From Solea solea (lineage: Eukaryota; Chordata; Actinopteri; Pleuronectiformes; Soleidae): a DNA stretch of 64,000 nucleotides. How positions within the stretch are numbered: position 1 is the first letter of the stretch; every line of letters begins with the position of its first letter. A program made the translations under genes and the position numbers. The notes under the pieces are model-generated. The model saw nothing but the letters and a program-made list of their open reading frames with translations. It searched no databases and was not told the origin of the DNA. Positions 22,685-32,830 of the stretch are shown here, piece after piece. Where the stretch lies: positions 1,820,001 through 1,884,000 of the forward strand of contig NC_081149.1 of assembly GCF_958295425.1 (NCBI RefSeq), given 5' to 3'.

Positions 22685-24520
22685 GGAACAAAAAAAAAAA
22701 AAAGTTTAAGAAGATAATATTTCGGTGTAGCATGTTAGTGATAACAGGTGTGTGTGTATAGTGTTTAATGTAGCAAACTATAAGTTTGCACTTATGGGAG
22801 TGCAGTGAGTCGTGAATTGCATCAAATCGAATAAACTCTTAGTACACGTTTGATGCGTCTACACACGTGTATCTCACTCAAACTTTTACCCTCACCTAAC
22901 CCATACAAAAACACTCACGGACCACCTAACTCAACTCAACCCAACACAATATGCCAACTTCACCAGTTCACAAATTACAACGTCCTCAAATTGAACACAA
23001 CAACATTTATGTCGCAGGCAGTTTGAGAAACACTGACATTTAAAATTTTAAAACATGATATGACTGAATCAAATGTTAGGACGTGTTTGCTATTGCTTAA
23101 CTCGACGGCCATGAAAACTGAAGTGAAAGGACACGTTTTAAGTTTGTGAGGTGTAATGTAAAAATAATACAAGACACACTAATGCAACAAATTAATTCTC
23201 CCATTTATCACCAGTTACTGACTCTTTGACTCTTAAGCTAAGACAAGTCCCTTTATCTGGGTCCAGTGTCTTCAGCTGAAATTCCTGATTACTGACCCTT
23301 TTATTTTCCATTTCAAGTGCAATATCTCAAGCACAGTCCTGGTTAACACTGTAAATACTAAGCTTATAATGAATATATTCTAGTTACTTATGTAAATACT
23401 CTATATTATATTCTATCTTTATAATCTTAATAGTTGATATCTTTTTATATTGTACATTCATAGATGTGAAAATGCACGTTTGTTAGTTATTACCTTTACT
23501 GTGTTTGCCGCTGTGACACCGTACGTTTCTTCATCATGAAACTTATCTTATCTTAAAACTAGAATCTTAAAAAAAAAAAAAAAAAAGGACAGCTCCAGGA
23601 GGACGGAGTGGCTTGAAGTTAAAAAAGTGTTTTTACATTCTAGCGACATGTGTTTGAAAATCAAGTACAGGAGTTTGGTTAGTGCCTGGCTTGTGATTTG
23701 ACTTTGGTTTTGTTTTGTCTGTTCACGTCTGCTCGTGCTGTGTTTCAGGGTCTGTCCTGTCCTGGCAGCTCTTGTTTTGACTGGAGTTCGTCTTGTTTGT
23801 GGACACGAGGAGCCTGTTTTTCTCTGCTGGAAAACATACACAGGAAAGAGTAGTTTTATTACCGTCATGTGTATCCTGCAAAATCCACTTCATCTGTGTC
23901 TTGTGCTTTAAATGAAGAAATCCATTTCTGCAGATGTCATCAATCTAAACGATACTGTAAAGCTGTAAAGCAGTCAACCCAGGCCAGATTCACATGTAGA
24001 GCAAATACAACATTTCTTCTTCTTCACACATTACACATGTTAGAAAATAGTGGCTGAGAACATGTGAAGATTGTTTTAAGGCGTGTCTAAAAACATGGCT
24101 TGATGACGCACCAGAGCCATAGTTAGCGTAACTCCCTGATGGAGCTTTATCAGTGGTTAATGTGTTCACTCGTGACTAACCGCACCTGCCCTGACTGTCT
24201 CTGATTTACTAGCTCAAAAGTCTTTGTCTCTCAAATGTGTCTTGACGCACAAACTTTTCATCATTCACATTTGGTTGCTTTTTTAACACACTTTCATCAC
24301 TTTACACATACGTGAGGCTGCCATAAAAAGAGTAGAGATCACTTAAAGCCATGGTGTCACAGAACATGATGTTTGTGATTCAGGCTCAGACGTTATCAGT
24401 CTTTATCTGTCACATGTGTCACAATCACAACACGTCCTGTTCCCATATCAAGGAAAGAGCACTTTCTGTGTATGTTTCTCCATTTTGATTGTGAAATATT
24501 GGACCAGTGAATCTGTGCTA
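22685..24520. other. non-coding stretch; probable LINE tail
   Basis: A 14-bp A run follows the gypsy stop. From about 23330 to 23590 A/T-rich sequence ends in TTATCTTATCTTA and an A run, resembling a decayed L2-like LINE 3' tail. The rest shows nothing I can name. Confidence 0.4.
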
Positions 24521-24534
24521 CACACACACACACA

Positions 24535-24668
24535 CATCATTCAGCAGACACTTTTATCCAAAGCGACTTACAAGGTAATTGAGTACAATCAACCAGGGGT
24601 GGAATCGAACTTGCGACCATGATGTCTTTGGCACACAGGGTACCGGTCTTAACCACTGAGCCACTCCA
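24535..24668 (-). mobile_element. tRNA-derived SINE of a second family
   Basis: The minus strand starts with a tRNA-like head (GTGGCTCAGTGGTTAAGACC, then B-box-like AGTTCGATTCC). It ends in TGTAAGTCGCTTTGGATAAA and AGTGTCTGCTGAATGATG, a tail motif widespread in fish SINEs and LINEs. Confidence 0.75.
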
Positions 24669-24801
24669 CACACGCATGCGCGAGTGACTGTAAAGCAGTT
24701 GTTTACCAGTTGTTTACTGAATCAAATCTAGAATCAGTTCATTAAAAGCATTAGTTCAGTTCTTCCACCATGACCGGAGCACAGACTCTGTCTGACACAG
24801 T

Positions 24802-24841
24802 CACTGCTGATCATGAGTGATGCCACTCATGATCAGCAGTG
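24802..24841. repeat. perfect 18-bp inverted repeat (hairpin)
   Basis: CACTGCTGATCATGAGTG (24802-24819) is followed after four bases by its exact reverse complement (24824-24841). It ends five bases before the 25-bp minisatellite. Confidence 0.9.
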
Positions 24842-24845
24842 CTGT

Positions 24846-25470
24846 CGCTTAACACACCAGACTCCTCTGTCGCTAAACGCACCAGACTCCTCTGTCTCTA
24901 AACGCACCAGACTCCTCTGTCGCTAAACGCACCAGACTCCTCTGTCGCTAAACGCACCAGACTCCTCTGTCTCTAAACGCACCAGACTCCTCTGTCGCTA
25001 AACGCACCAGACTCCTCTGTCGCTAAACGCACCAGACTCCTCTGTCTCTAAACGCACCAGACTCCTCTGTCGCTGAATACACCAGACTCCTCTGTCGCTG
25101 AATACACCAGACTCCTCTGTCTCTAAACGCACCAGACTCCTCTGTCTCTAAACGCACCAGACTCCTCTGTCGCTGAATACACCAGACTCCTCTGTCGCTG
25201 AATACACCAGACTCCTCTGTCGCTAAACGCACCAGACTCCTCTGTCTCTAAACGCACCAGACTCCTCTGTCGCTGAATACACCAGACTCCTCTGTCTCTA
25301 AACGCACCAGACTCCTCTGTCGCTAAACGCACCAGACTCCTCTGTCGCTAAACGCACCAGACTCCTCTGTCGCTAAACACACCAGACTCCTCTGTCGCTA
25401 AAAGCACCAGACTCCTCTGTCACTAAACACACCAGACTCCTCTGTCACTAAACACACCAGACTCCTCTGT
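24846..25470. repeat. 25-bp minisatellite, 25 units
   Basis: The unit is CGCTAAACGCACCAGACTCC plus TCTGT, with variants at the first eight or so bases (CGCTGAATACA, CTCTAAACGCA, CACTAAACACA). The 625-bp span is an exact multiple of 25. Open frames across it are repetitive artefacts. Its right end runs directly into a dispersed repeat containing the same ACTCCTCTGT block. Confidence 0.95.
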
Positions 25471-25590
25471 TAAATATTGAGATTTTAGACATTTCCCTGG
25501 TAGTTGTTGGAGATGAACCCACGTTTTTAGGATTGTTAAGTCTTTTTAACTGATCTACAGGCTTGATTTCGGTGTCAGACGTCTCTTCCT
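25455..25590 (+). repeat. dispersed repeat, copy 2 of 4 (source of the minisatellite)
   Basis: CCAGACTCCTCTGTTAAATA, TTGTTGGAGATGAACCCACG and GTCTTTTTAACTGATCTAC match the copies at 14530-14660 (inverted) and 37165-37390. Confidence 0.65.
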
Positions 25591-25715
25591 GTGACGGCAC
25601 TCTGACCAATCAGTGGCCGGAAGTCTGGCGACATCATGCATAGTATAGCAAGTGGAAATGCAACTTAAAGCGTGCCGTGCCAAGGCAGGAGGGCCAGTGG
25701 AAACACACCAACAGT
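25590..25715. repeat. teleost MITE fragment, family of 58405-58570
   Basis: It contains CTGACCAATCAGTGGCCGGA and CGTGCCGTGCCAAGGCAGG, resembling the family with GGTACCTGGTACT and AGCTGAGGCGAAACTA motifs at 35605-35720 and 58405-58570. Confidence 0.45.
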
Positions 25716-25719
25716 GACT

Positions 25720-27100
25720 GAATTGAAGTGAAAGCTGCAGATGGATCGTCAGTCATGGGCTTTTGTCTGTGTGATGCAAAACTTTTCATAGACTAAAATA
25801 TCATGTTGTGTGAAGTATGAATTGTAGTTTCCGTGTACACAAATGACAAAAACGATGTTTATTATGTTCAGCAATATTCAAATATGGTGGGGCTGGTTGT
25901 GAGGTTGGACTTTTATTTTGAAAAACAAGAGCTGTGGCATGAGTTGACCTTTAAAAAATAGTTTGGTGCTGCTAGAATCCATTCTTAACTGAAACAATAA
26001 TGTGTTCACACTGTGCACGTGAACCCTCTCATTCATCATTGTCTGTCTCTTTTTTACAACCTCCCTGCCCCTCCCCCTCCCCCCTCCCACACACAGTGGG
26101 CACCTCCCACTGAGACTGTCCCCATTGCAGGAGATTAAACATGGGGGTGGTGGGGAGTAACACTCAAACACATGTTCTTGTAGATGAGACATAATGCAGT
26201 TTTACCCTTACCTTAAACCTCACAGTCAAATGTAAAACCCCAACCCGTAACCTAAACCTCATTCTAACCCTAACACTAAAGATCACAAAGCTCTTTAAAG
26301 CTGTGAGGACCAGACAAAGTGTCCTCACAAGGTCAGAGTGTCCTCACTTGCTCTGGTTTATACACTTAGTGAGGACAATCATAGACATAATACATCCTCT
26401 GGATCCTATTTTAACACTTAACCTAAACCCAATTCTAACCATAACTCAAAATTCAATCTTAATCCTTAAAAAGCCCTTTAGATTTCTGACACACACACAG
26501 ACATGTGTCTCCTCTACGAATCCTTAAAGGTCATAAAGTGAAGGATGCTGATGCCTCGGTGCTGACAGGAGGTAACACCTCCTCCTCCTCCTCCTCTGCT
26601 GCTCTCTGCTCCTCTGTTGCAGTTAGACTTTGAACATTTTGACGCTCCTGCTCGTAAATGCTCGACATGCATTGTTTGGAGGAGAGCAGACATTTTATGG
26701 GATTTGTTTAGGATCCATTTAGTCAGGGGAAAAGAAAGGGACATTTCTAAAAAGCCTGATGTTGAACTGGGGATTTGTTTGTCGGGAAGCCTCAGATGAA
26801 AAACTCCTTCTCCTGAAAACATTGACTTGTTTAGTTTGATGTCTTTTGTGTGAGAGTCAGGAAACCACACAGAAACAAATGTTAAAGATCTTTTTCTTTG
26901 ACGCTTTGCAATGTTCTTTGTAAACACAGCATCATTTCAGGAAATGTCTTCATCCACATGAAACATCTGAATTTACTTGGAACGTCGCAGTACATATGCC
27001 AGGCCTGCACCCAGGTGGAGAAGACCATGTTGATCATGTGTGCTGTGTAAAAGCTTTAATAGAATAATATACATTTTAATGTGTAGAATCCCAGAGACAG
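25720..27100. other. non-coding stretch with a dispersed repeat at 26215-26500
   Basis: At 26215-26500 CCTAACCCTAA-like degenerate repeats flank GTGTCCTCACAAGGTCAGAG, a combination I know from a common fish repeat. A (CCT)n tract lies at 26578-26597. No exon is recognised. Confidence 0.45.
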
Positions 27101-27189
27101 AGACAGAATGATGGCAATGAAAGAGAAAATACCAAACAACCTCAAACACAAGAAGAAGACGTCTGTGAACATAGAGACAGCAAATGCAT

Positions 27190-27305
27190 GCGCAAGGGAG
27201 AGGCGGGATTATGACATCATCGTTTTCCAAAGTAGCATATGGGTTGTCTACACGAAAAGGTGTTTTCAGATCAAGACTGCAAAGACTCCCAAAAGCAAAA
27301 CAATA
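27190..27305. repeat. dispersed repeat pair, member 1
   Basis: ATTATGACATCATCGTTTTC followed by CAAAGTAG recurs at 28512-28545 (ACTATGACATCATCGTTTTC, then CCAAAGTAG), with similar flanks. Confidence 0.55.
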
Positions 27306-27839
27306 CATTCAACTCAGTGTGTCAGAGTTCATGTTCGTGTTTGTGTTGGTCCCGAAGACACTGATTCCAGAAAGTCAATCTTTTGTCTGCTGTGCTGGTT
27401 TTTGGACTCGTTGTCTGTTGAAACCTCACTAATTACAACACAACAGGACAATAACAATAGACGCTACATCCACACCGACTCTATCTTTGGTGCAAGAAAA
27501 TACATTGATTTACATTTTCATGTTGTAAGAAAAATAATCTGCCTCTGGAGTAACTTTCACTTTAGAGAATATTTAAAACTAGCTTCTAAATGTAGCCACT
27601 TTCAAACTTTAATGTGCCTTAAAATGAGGAAAATGTAAGATAATTGCACTTATCACAATGAAATGTTGGGCGTGCGTGTGCTGATGTTAAAAGGAAACTC
27701 ACATCTGCATTTCCTGGTCACACCTTTAACAGGATCTGTCCTAAACATGAAAGGCCTGTAAATTTAAAACAAGTCTCACAAGTCTCTGAAAGCTTTCTTT
27801 TCAGAACGCAGTTAGAGATGCCACATCAGCTTACGCCTC

Positions 27840-28030
27840 AGACATTAGGTTGAAAAACTGTCTTCTTCTTTAGGCCCTTTAGGGAGATCATCTGCCTCCA
27901 TCTTGTCCCTGTGTGTCCTCTTACACCAACTGTCCTCGTGGCCTCCATCACTACATTCATGAACCTTCTCTGTGGTCTTCCTCTTTTCCTCCTGCCCAGA
28001 AGCTCCATCTTCAACATCCTTTGTCCAATA
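27840..28030 (-). pseudogene. RTE-like LINE ORF C-terminal fragment, uninterrupted copy
   Basis: The minus strand reads YIGQRMLKMELLGRRKRGRP, then QRRFMNVVMEATRTVGVRGH, then TGTRWRQMISLKGLKKKT. It is the same segment as 15870-16002 joined to 18254 onward, and shows the site before the L2-like insertion. Confidence 0.7.
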
Positions 28031-28053
28031 TAATGACTGGGAGTAAATCACTG

Positions 28054-28098
28054 GCAGTAAATACAGAACTGACAGAAGTTCAGTTCTGTATTTACTGC
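28054..28098. repeat. perfect 19-bp inverted repeat (hairpin)
   Basis: GCAGTAAATACAGAACTGA (28054-28072), a 7-base loop, then its exact reverse complement (28080-28098). It lies just beyond the RTE-like fragment. A (CA)n tract follows at 28120-28145. Confidence 0.9.
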
Positions 28099-28145
28099 GG
28101 GTGGAGAGTTGGTCTAACTGCACACACACACACACACACACACAC

Positions 28146-29119
28146 GGTCAGTTTTCCCCGCCCCTTATTTTACGATTGACTGACTTTATTTACTTTTCAT
28201 TGACAATCTCCAAACACAAGAGTGTGATGACAAGGATTGGGACAGTGAATGTCTTTTTTTTTTTTTTTTTTACTTTTAATCAAGAATAGAAACATACAGA
28301 CATTTAGCCATAAGGATATACAGAAATGAGTATATACAGATTAATAAAATTAAAAATAAAAATAAATAATGCAATTTAAATAAATAAACAAACAAAAAGA
28401 AAAGCCATAATGTCTTACATAGGGACTACGGAGAATAATTCATCGCTTTTTTGTTTGACATAGAGGTTAAAGTATCTATGTAAAGGGACAGTCAAAGTCA
28501 GCACAAGAGAGAGGTGGGACTATGACATCATCGTTTTCCCAAAGTAGTGTTTTGAGGTTTTCAGGCCTCCAAAAGACCGTTTCTATCCGTATTGAACCCC
28601 ACACGTTTCTGTGTGGACGGGCTCTAAAACTTGACTAAATTGTGATTTAAAAAGAAAAAGAATGTTCAAGGATTCCTAACAAAGTGCTTACATGAACATG
28701 TCTCATTATAATAATATTGGAACAGCGCCATGCACTGTGTGTACAAATAGGTCACTGGCTGTGTACAGAGTACATATATTACGTCAGCCTTGTGAGCAGT
28801 AAATAGTACACACACGTCATCGCTGCAGACTGTTGGAAATATTAGAAAAGCAGCAGAAATTTACAGCAGTAACTCGAATTACCGTCCAGTGAGTGCGCTC
28901 AGTCCTACTGCACTCCTTTACATTTGAAAGTTCAGAACAATTATTGCAGTCAGTGGAATGATGATGAGGATACACTTCCCTCGATGAATGTGTGACGGCA
29001 GCAAAGATGGGGAACGTCGATAGATGACAGCAACAACGATGAATGGATGAGGTCCCAACTGTGGACTTCACTCAGAAAACCATCCTGCACAAATGTACAG
29101 TAGAATTATTCGTCCAAGT
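28146..29119. other. non-coding stretch
   Basis: Contains a T run at about 28252-28271, an A/T-rich stretch and the second member of the dispersed pair at 28505-28630. No exon is recognised. Confidence 0.5.
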
Positions 29120-29480
29120 TTTAAATATGTTATATATCAAATCATAGCATACATTATCTCAAGACTCTGTACATGGACAACATCAAGGAGAGCAGAGAAA
29201 CCCAACAGTTCACACAATGAGCAAACACTAGGCATCAGTGGAGAGAACCAGACTCACAGATGTGCAGCATCTGCCTCGACCGGTCGGGGTGAAAGGAAGG
29301 TGGAGACCAGGAGCAGATACACAACAATTATATCACGTTCTAAGTTTATACAGGACAGCACTGAGTCAGTGATGACATGTTTATAGGACTATGATGTCAT
29401 TTATATGAGCAGCAGCAGAGACTGTTGGTAAAACATATTCTGACAACAACTTTAATTACAGTATAATAATAATAATAATG
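29120..29480. repeat. second copy of the interspersed repeat of 12744-13790
   Basis: Shares TGAGCAAACACTAGGCATCA, CGACCGGTCGGGGTGAAAGG and CAGGAGCAGATACACAACAA with the first copy and ends in a similar AATAATAATGGTGATGA stretch. Confidence 0.65.
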
Positions 29481-29680
29481 GTGATGAAATGTATGATAAT
29501 AGTAGTCTTGAACATCAGAAGCCACAAAAACAATAACATATCTCACAGTATAGATCTGTTTTCTACTACAGTCAACATTAATTACTAACTTTTTATTAAA
29601 CAACTCAACAATGTAGCTGAAGCTGTTAACAACTAAATTGAGTTTAGCCACGTGAAACGTGTCGTCTCAGTACTGCACTT

Positions 29681-30143
29681 AACTAGCCAGCATCCATGGT
29701 AACTAGCCAGCATCCATGGTAACGAGCCAACATCCATGGTAACTAGCCAGCATCCATGGTAACTAGCCAGCATCCATGGTAACTAGTCAGCATCCATGGG
29801 TAACGAGCCAGCATCCATGGTAACTAGCCAGCATCCATGGTAACGAGCCAGCATCCATGATAACTAGCCAGCATCCATGGTAACGAGCCAGCATCCATGG
29901 TAACTAGCCAGCATCCATGGTAACTAGCCAGCATCCATGGTAACGAGCCAGCATCCATGGTAACTAGCCAGCATCCATGGTAACTAGCCAGCATCCATGG
30001 TAACGAGCCAGCATCCATGGTAACTAGCCAGCATCCATGGTAACTAGCCAGCATCCATGATAACTAGCCAGCATCCATGGTAACTAGCCAGCATCCATGA
30101 TAACTAGCCAGCATCCATGGTAACGAGCCAGCATCCATGGTAA
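29681..30143. repeat. 20-bp minisatellite, about 23 units
   Basis: The unit AACTAGCCAGCATCCATGGT alternates with AACGAGCCAGCATCCATGGT and rare CATGAT variants; one unit has an extra G. The overlapping minus-strand frame of repeated LASYHGCWLVTMDAGSLPWM is an artefact of a stop-free repeat. Confidence 0.95.
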
Positions 30144-30149
30144 CCTGCC

Positions 30150-31190
30150 TCATCAGATAAGATGATTTACCAGATAAACAACTACCCAAATGAATGAAGT
30201 CCACAGACACCTACTGTGACTCTTGTTCACACTATCCTGACTGGTTTTTATTAGCATACAAGGCTCCTGGGTGTTTTAAGTTATGCTACTACAGTTAGCA
30301 TGCTAGCATGCTAGAGTTTTTCAACAAAGTCACAGCTCCTCAGTCGTCTCCTAGGTTTCAGGATTTTATTTCTGCCTTGAAACAAAGACCACTCCGCTCA
30401 CCTCGTCTTCAGCTGCAGTGAAAAGAGTCAAAGCTACAGTCTAATCGATCTTGTGTAAAACACAGCGTGTAACTATCTGGAATTAATTGTATGTTTGAAA
30501 ATAATCCCCAATCTAAACATTAATGGTGGATTCACAAGGTAAATTGGAGATGACCTGTGTGTTAAATTGCCCTGGTTACACAGAGAGACCCAGAGTGTGT
30601 GCAGGAGTAGGAGATGGACGTCAGGGTTAGAGGAATGCAGACATCAACACCAGCCATGCTACATTCTTTGAATACCAGACACACTCCCTCCACCTGCTGC
30701 TGCTGCTGCTGCTGCTGCTGGTGTGTGTGTGTGTGTGTGTGTGTGGACAAGAACCTCACACTCAGGACACCAGTCTAAACAACTCAAGGTCACTTTTCAC
30801 TGCTAAACATCCACAATGAATTCTACTAGTGTCTCAAATGATAACCAATCAGAGAACGACAGTATATGAAGAGAAGAGTCCACTTCTTGTGACTCCCACT
30901 CTTCATCATGCTGCTGCTGCTGCTGCTGCTGCTGCTGTGTGGCGTGTTTCGCTGGAAACAGCTGTTCTGGATAAACATGCAGGAACATAGAGAACATACT
31001 GTCTGTACATCATGTACTACATGTTTAGATTTTACAGGAAATATCATGGCGAGCATCAGTAGAAGCTCTGAGACTGATGTGATCTGATCCAGCTCACTGC
31101 TGAGGACAAATACTGATCATGGAATAAACTCAGTCTATGGTTCAATCCCATTTCCCCCCGCTCTCTGCCAGTTTAGCTCGAGCCAATCAG
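30150..31190. other. non-coding stretch with two (CTG)n tracts
   Basis: (CTG)9 at 30694-30720 is followed directly by (GT)n, and (CTG)9 lies at 30911-30937. No exon is supported; frames giving poly-Gln or poly-Ser are short and lack splice context. Confidence 0.6.
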
Positions 31191-31194
31191 AAGA

Positions 31195-31375
31195 CGAGCA
31201 GAGACATGACATTATTGTCATCATACAACTGAGGGTTGATCAGAGCCCACGATAAGACCCGTGCGACACACTCCACACAGAAGGATCCCAGACCGGGAAT
31301 CAAACCCACCACCTCCTCGCTGTGAGGCAACAGTGCTAACCACGACGAGCCACTGTGCCACCGTGCCACCCCCTT
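31195..31375 (-). mobile_element. tRNA-derived SINE, copy 3 (head end only)
   Basis: The minus strand gives GGTTAGCACTGTTGCCTCAC, then a B-box-like GGTTTGATTCCC and GGATCCTTCTGTGTGGAGTG, matching the head of the 49214-49597 family. The body is missing. Confidence 0.65.
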
Positions 31376-31387
31376 TTTAGAACAGGT

Positions 31388-31500
31388 TAGAAGTGCTATC
31401 TGTTGTTAGCAATACCAGTCATTAACAATGCTCTATATGTTATTTATAGCATAGCAACAGAACTACTGTGTGTGTACGACTGATTTATTGTGAAATACAT
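31388..31500. repeat. dispersed repeat pair, copy 1
   Basis: GTTGTTAGCAATACCAGTC and GACTGATTTATTGTGAAA recur with changes at 36798-36895 (ATTGTTAGCAATGCCAGTC, GACTGATTTACTGTAAAA). Confidence 0.6.
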
Positions 31501-31514
31501 TTAACAGACGTGCT

Positions 31515-31610
31515 ATTATGCACGTTACTGGAAGGTCCTCGGTTCAAATCCTAGGAAGGACCAAGGGCTGGAGTGCCTCTGAGCAAGGCACCCAATCCAC
31601 CATTGCAGAT
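31515..31610 (+). mobile_element. SINE fragment (tRNA B box plus core)
   Basis: GGTCCTCGGTTCAAATCC contains a B-box-like GGTTCAAATCC. It is followed by GAGCAAGGCACCCAATCCAC, a core motif shared by fish V-SINE/DANA-type SINEs. The A-box region is too decayed to see. Confidence 0.55.
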
Positions 31611-31867
31611 AAGTCTGTGACCTCAGAAATTCAGAGTTCTGACTACAAACAAATCTCAGATGTTATGTGTGACTACGACAGACTCCTGGTTTAGTGTCAC
31701 ACAGGTGCAGAACATGTGTGCGACCATCACAGCGGTGTCCACGCACGTGTGTAATCATCTTTATGACACACACACTTATCAACACAACATTTTTTCTTTC
31801 CTCATCTCCACAAGACTGAAGCCTTCTGTTATGTTCGGCTCTGTCCATCTGACTCAGCCTCTCCTCA

Positions 31868-31868
<1 letters not shown>

Positions 31869-31899
<31 letters not shown>

Positions 31900-31970
31900 G
31901 CACACACACTCACACATACACACACACACGCAAACACGCACGCACCCACACACACACACACACACATATA
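31869..31970. repeat. (CA)n compound microsatellite
   Basis: CA units with CG and TA interruptions. A matching (TG)n tract lies at 32062-32110. Confidence 0.95.
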
Positions 31971-32284
31971 TATAAACGCTCAGATTTAATTTTCAACTGT
32001 TTTTATCATTACATCATAAAAGTCCTACCAGCTGTTTCCCACATGGGATATACAGACTCACTCTGTGTGTGTGTGTGTGTGGGTGTGCGTGTGCGTGCGT
32101 GTGTGTGTGCTTCTGACCATCTTTTTCCAGACAGATGTTGTGCAGCTGTCTGGGAGACATGGAGTTGTTGTAGCTCAGACCTCTGAAGCAAAGTCAGACT
32201 GTCACACATTTGAACTCTTTGCTGGTTAACACACTGTTACTTAACTAACTGGAACTTCTTCTTCCTTCATGTGAAATGTACAGT

Positions 32285-32830
32285 GAACAGTTTGGCAAGA
32301 GCATTCTCCTGAAGTTCACTGTCATCTCCACCGTCTTCAGCAGGTTCAGCTCCAGGTGGTTCTGACTGCACCAGTGGACCAGATGGCCCCCCTCCTGCCT
32401 GTATGTGGACTCGTGATGATTCTGGATCAGACCAATGACGGTGGTGTCGTCCTCAAACGTCAGAGTTTAACAGACGTGTCTCCTGAGCAGTGAGGAGAGC
32501 ACACACCCCTGATGGATTATTGACGATGATGTGAAGCTCCCTAGCCTCACCTGCTGCTGCCTGTCCATCAGGAAGCTGGTGATCCTCTGACAGGTGGGGG
32601 CAGGAACAGCAAGCAGGGTGAGCTTCTGGTGGAGGATGTCTGGGATGATGGTGTTGAAGGCCGAGCTGAAGTCCCTGGTTGGTCGAGGTGATGCAGGATA
32701 AAGTGCAGTGTCATGTTGACTGCATCATCGGCCGACCTGTTAGACCGGTAGGCAAACTGTAGGGGGTCCAGCAGTGGCTCAGGGATGACCTTCAGGTGGC
32801 TCAACACCAGTCAGGGCGACCAGGACGTCA
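32285..32830 (-). pseudogene. CR1/L2/Rex1-group LINE RT fragment
   Basis: The minus strand carries HLKVIPEPLLDPLQFAYRSN, RSADDAVNMTLHFILHHLDQ, then in shifted frames DFSSAFNTIIPDIL, QGCVLSPLL-like sequence, EDDTTVIGLIQNHHES and VHWCSQNHLELNLLKTVEMT. The catalytic A of FADD is E. Frameshifts make it non-functional. It is not the same subfamily as 16003-18248. Confidence 0.75.

Noticed and set aside
24600..24660. Possible tRNA gene (B-box-like AGTTCGATTCC on the minus strand)
   Set aside because: The acceptor and anticodon stems do not close, and the sequence continues into a SINE tail. The same applies to tRNA-like heads at 15100, 31340, 35980, 49560 and 54600.
24846..25470. Array resembling a CRISPR (25-bp repeats)
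   Set aside because: Units are strictly head to tail with no unique spacers, no cas genes are present, and the sequence is vertebrate. It is a minisatellite, as are 29681-30143 and 59241-60950.
26215..26480. Telomere-like CCTAACCC motifs
   Set aside because: Few, degenerate and interrupted by GTGTCCTCAC motifs, so they fit a dispersed fish repeat and not an interstitial telomere.
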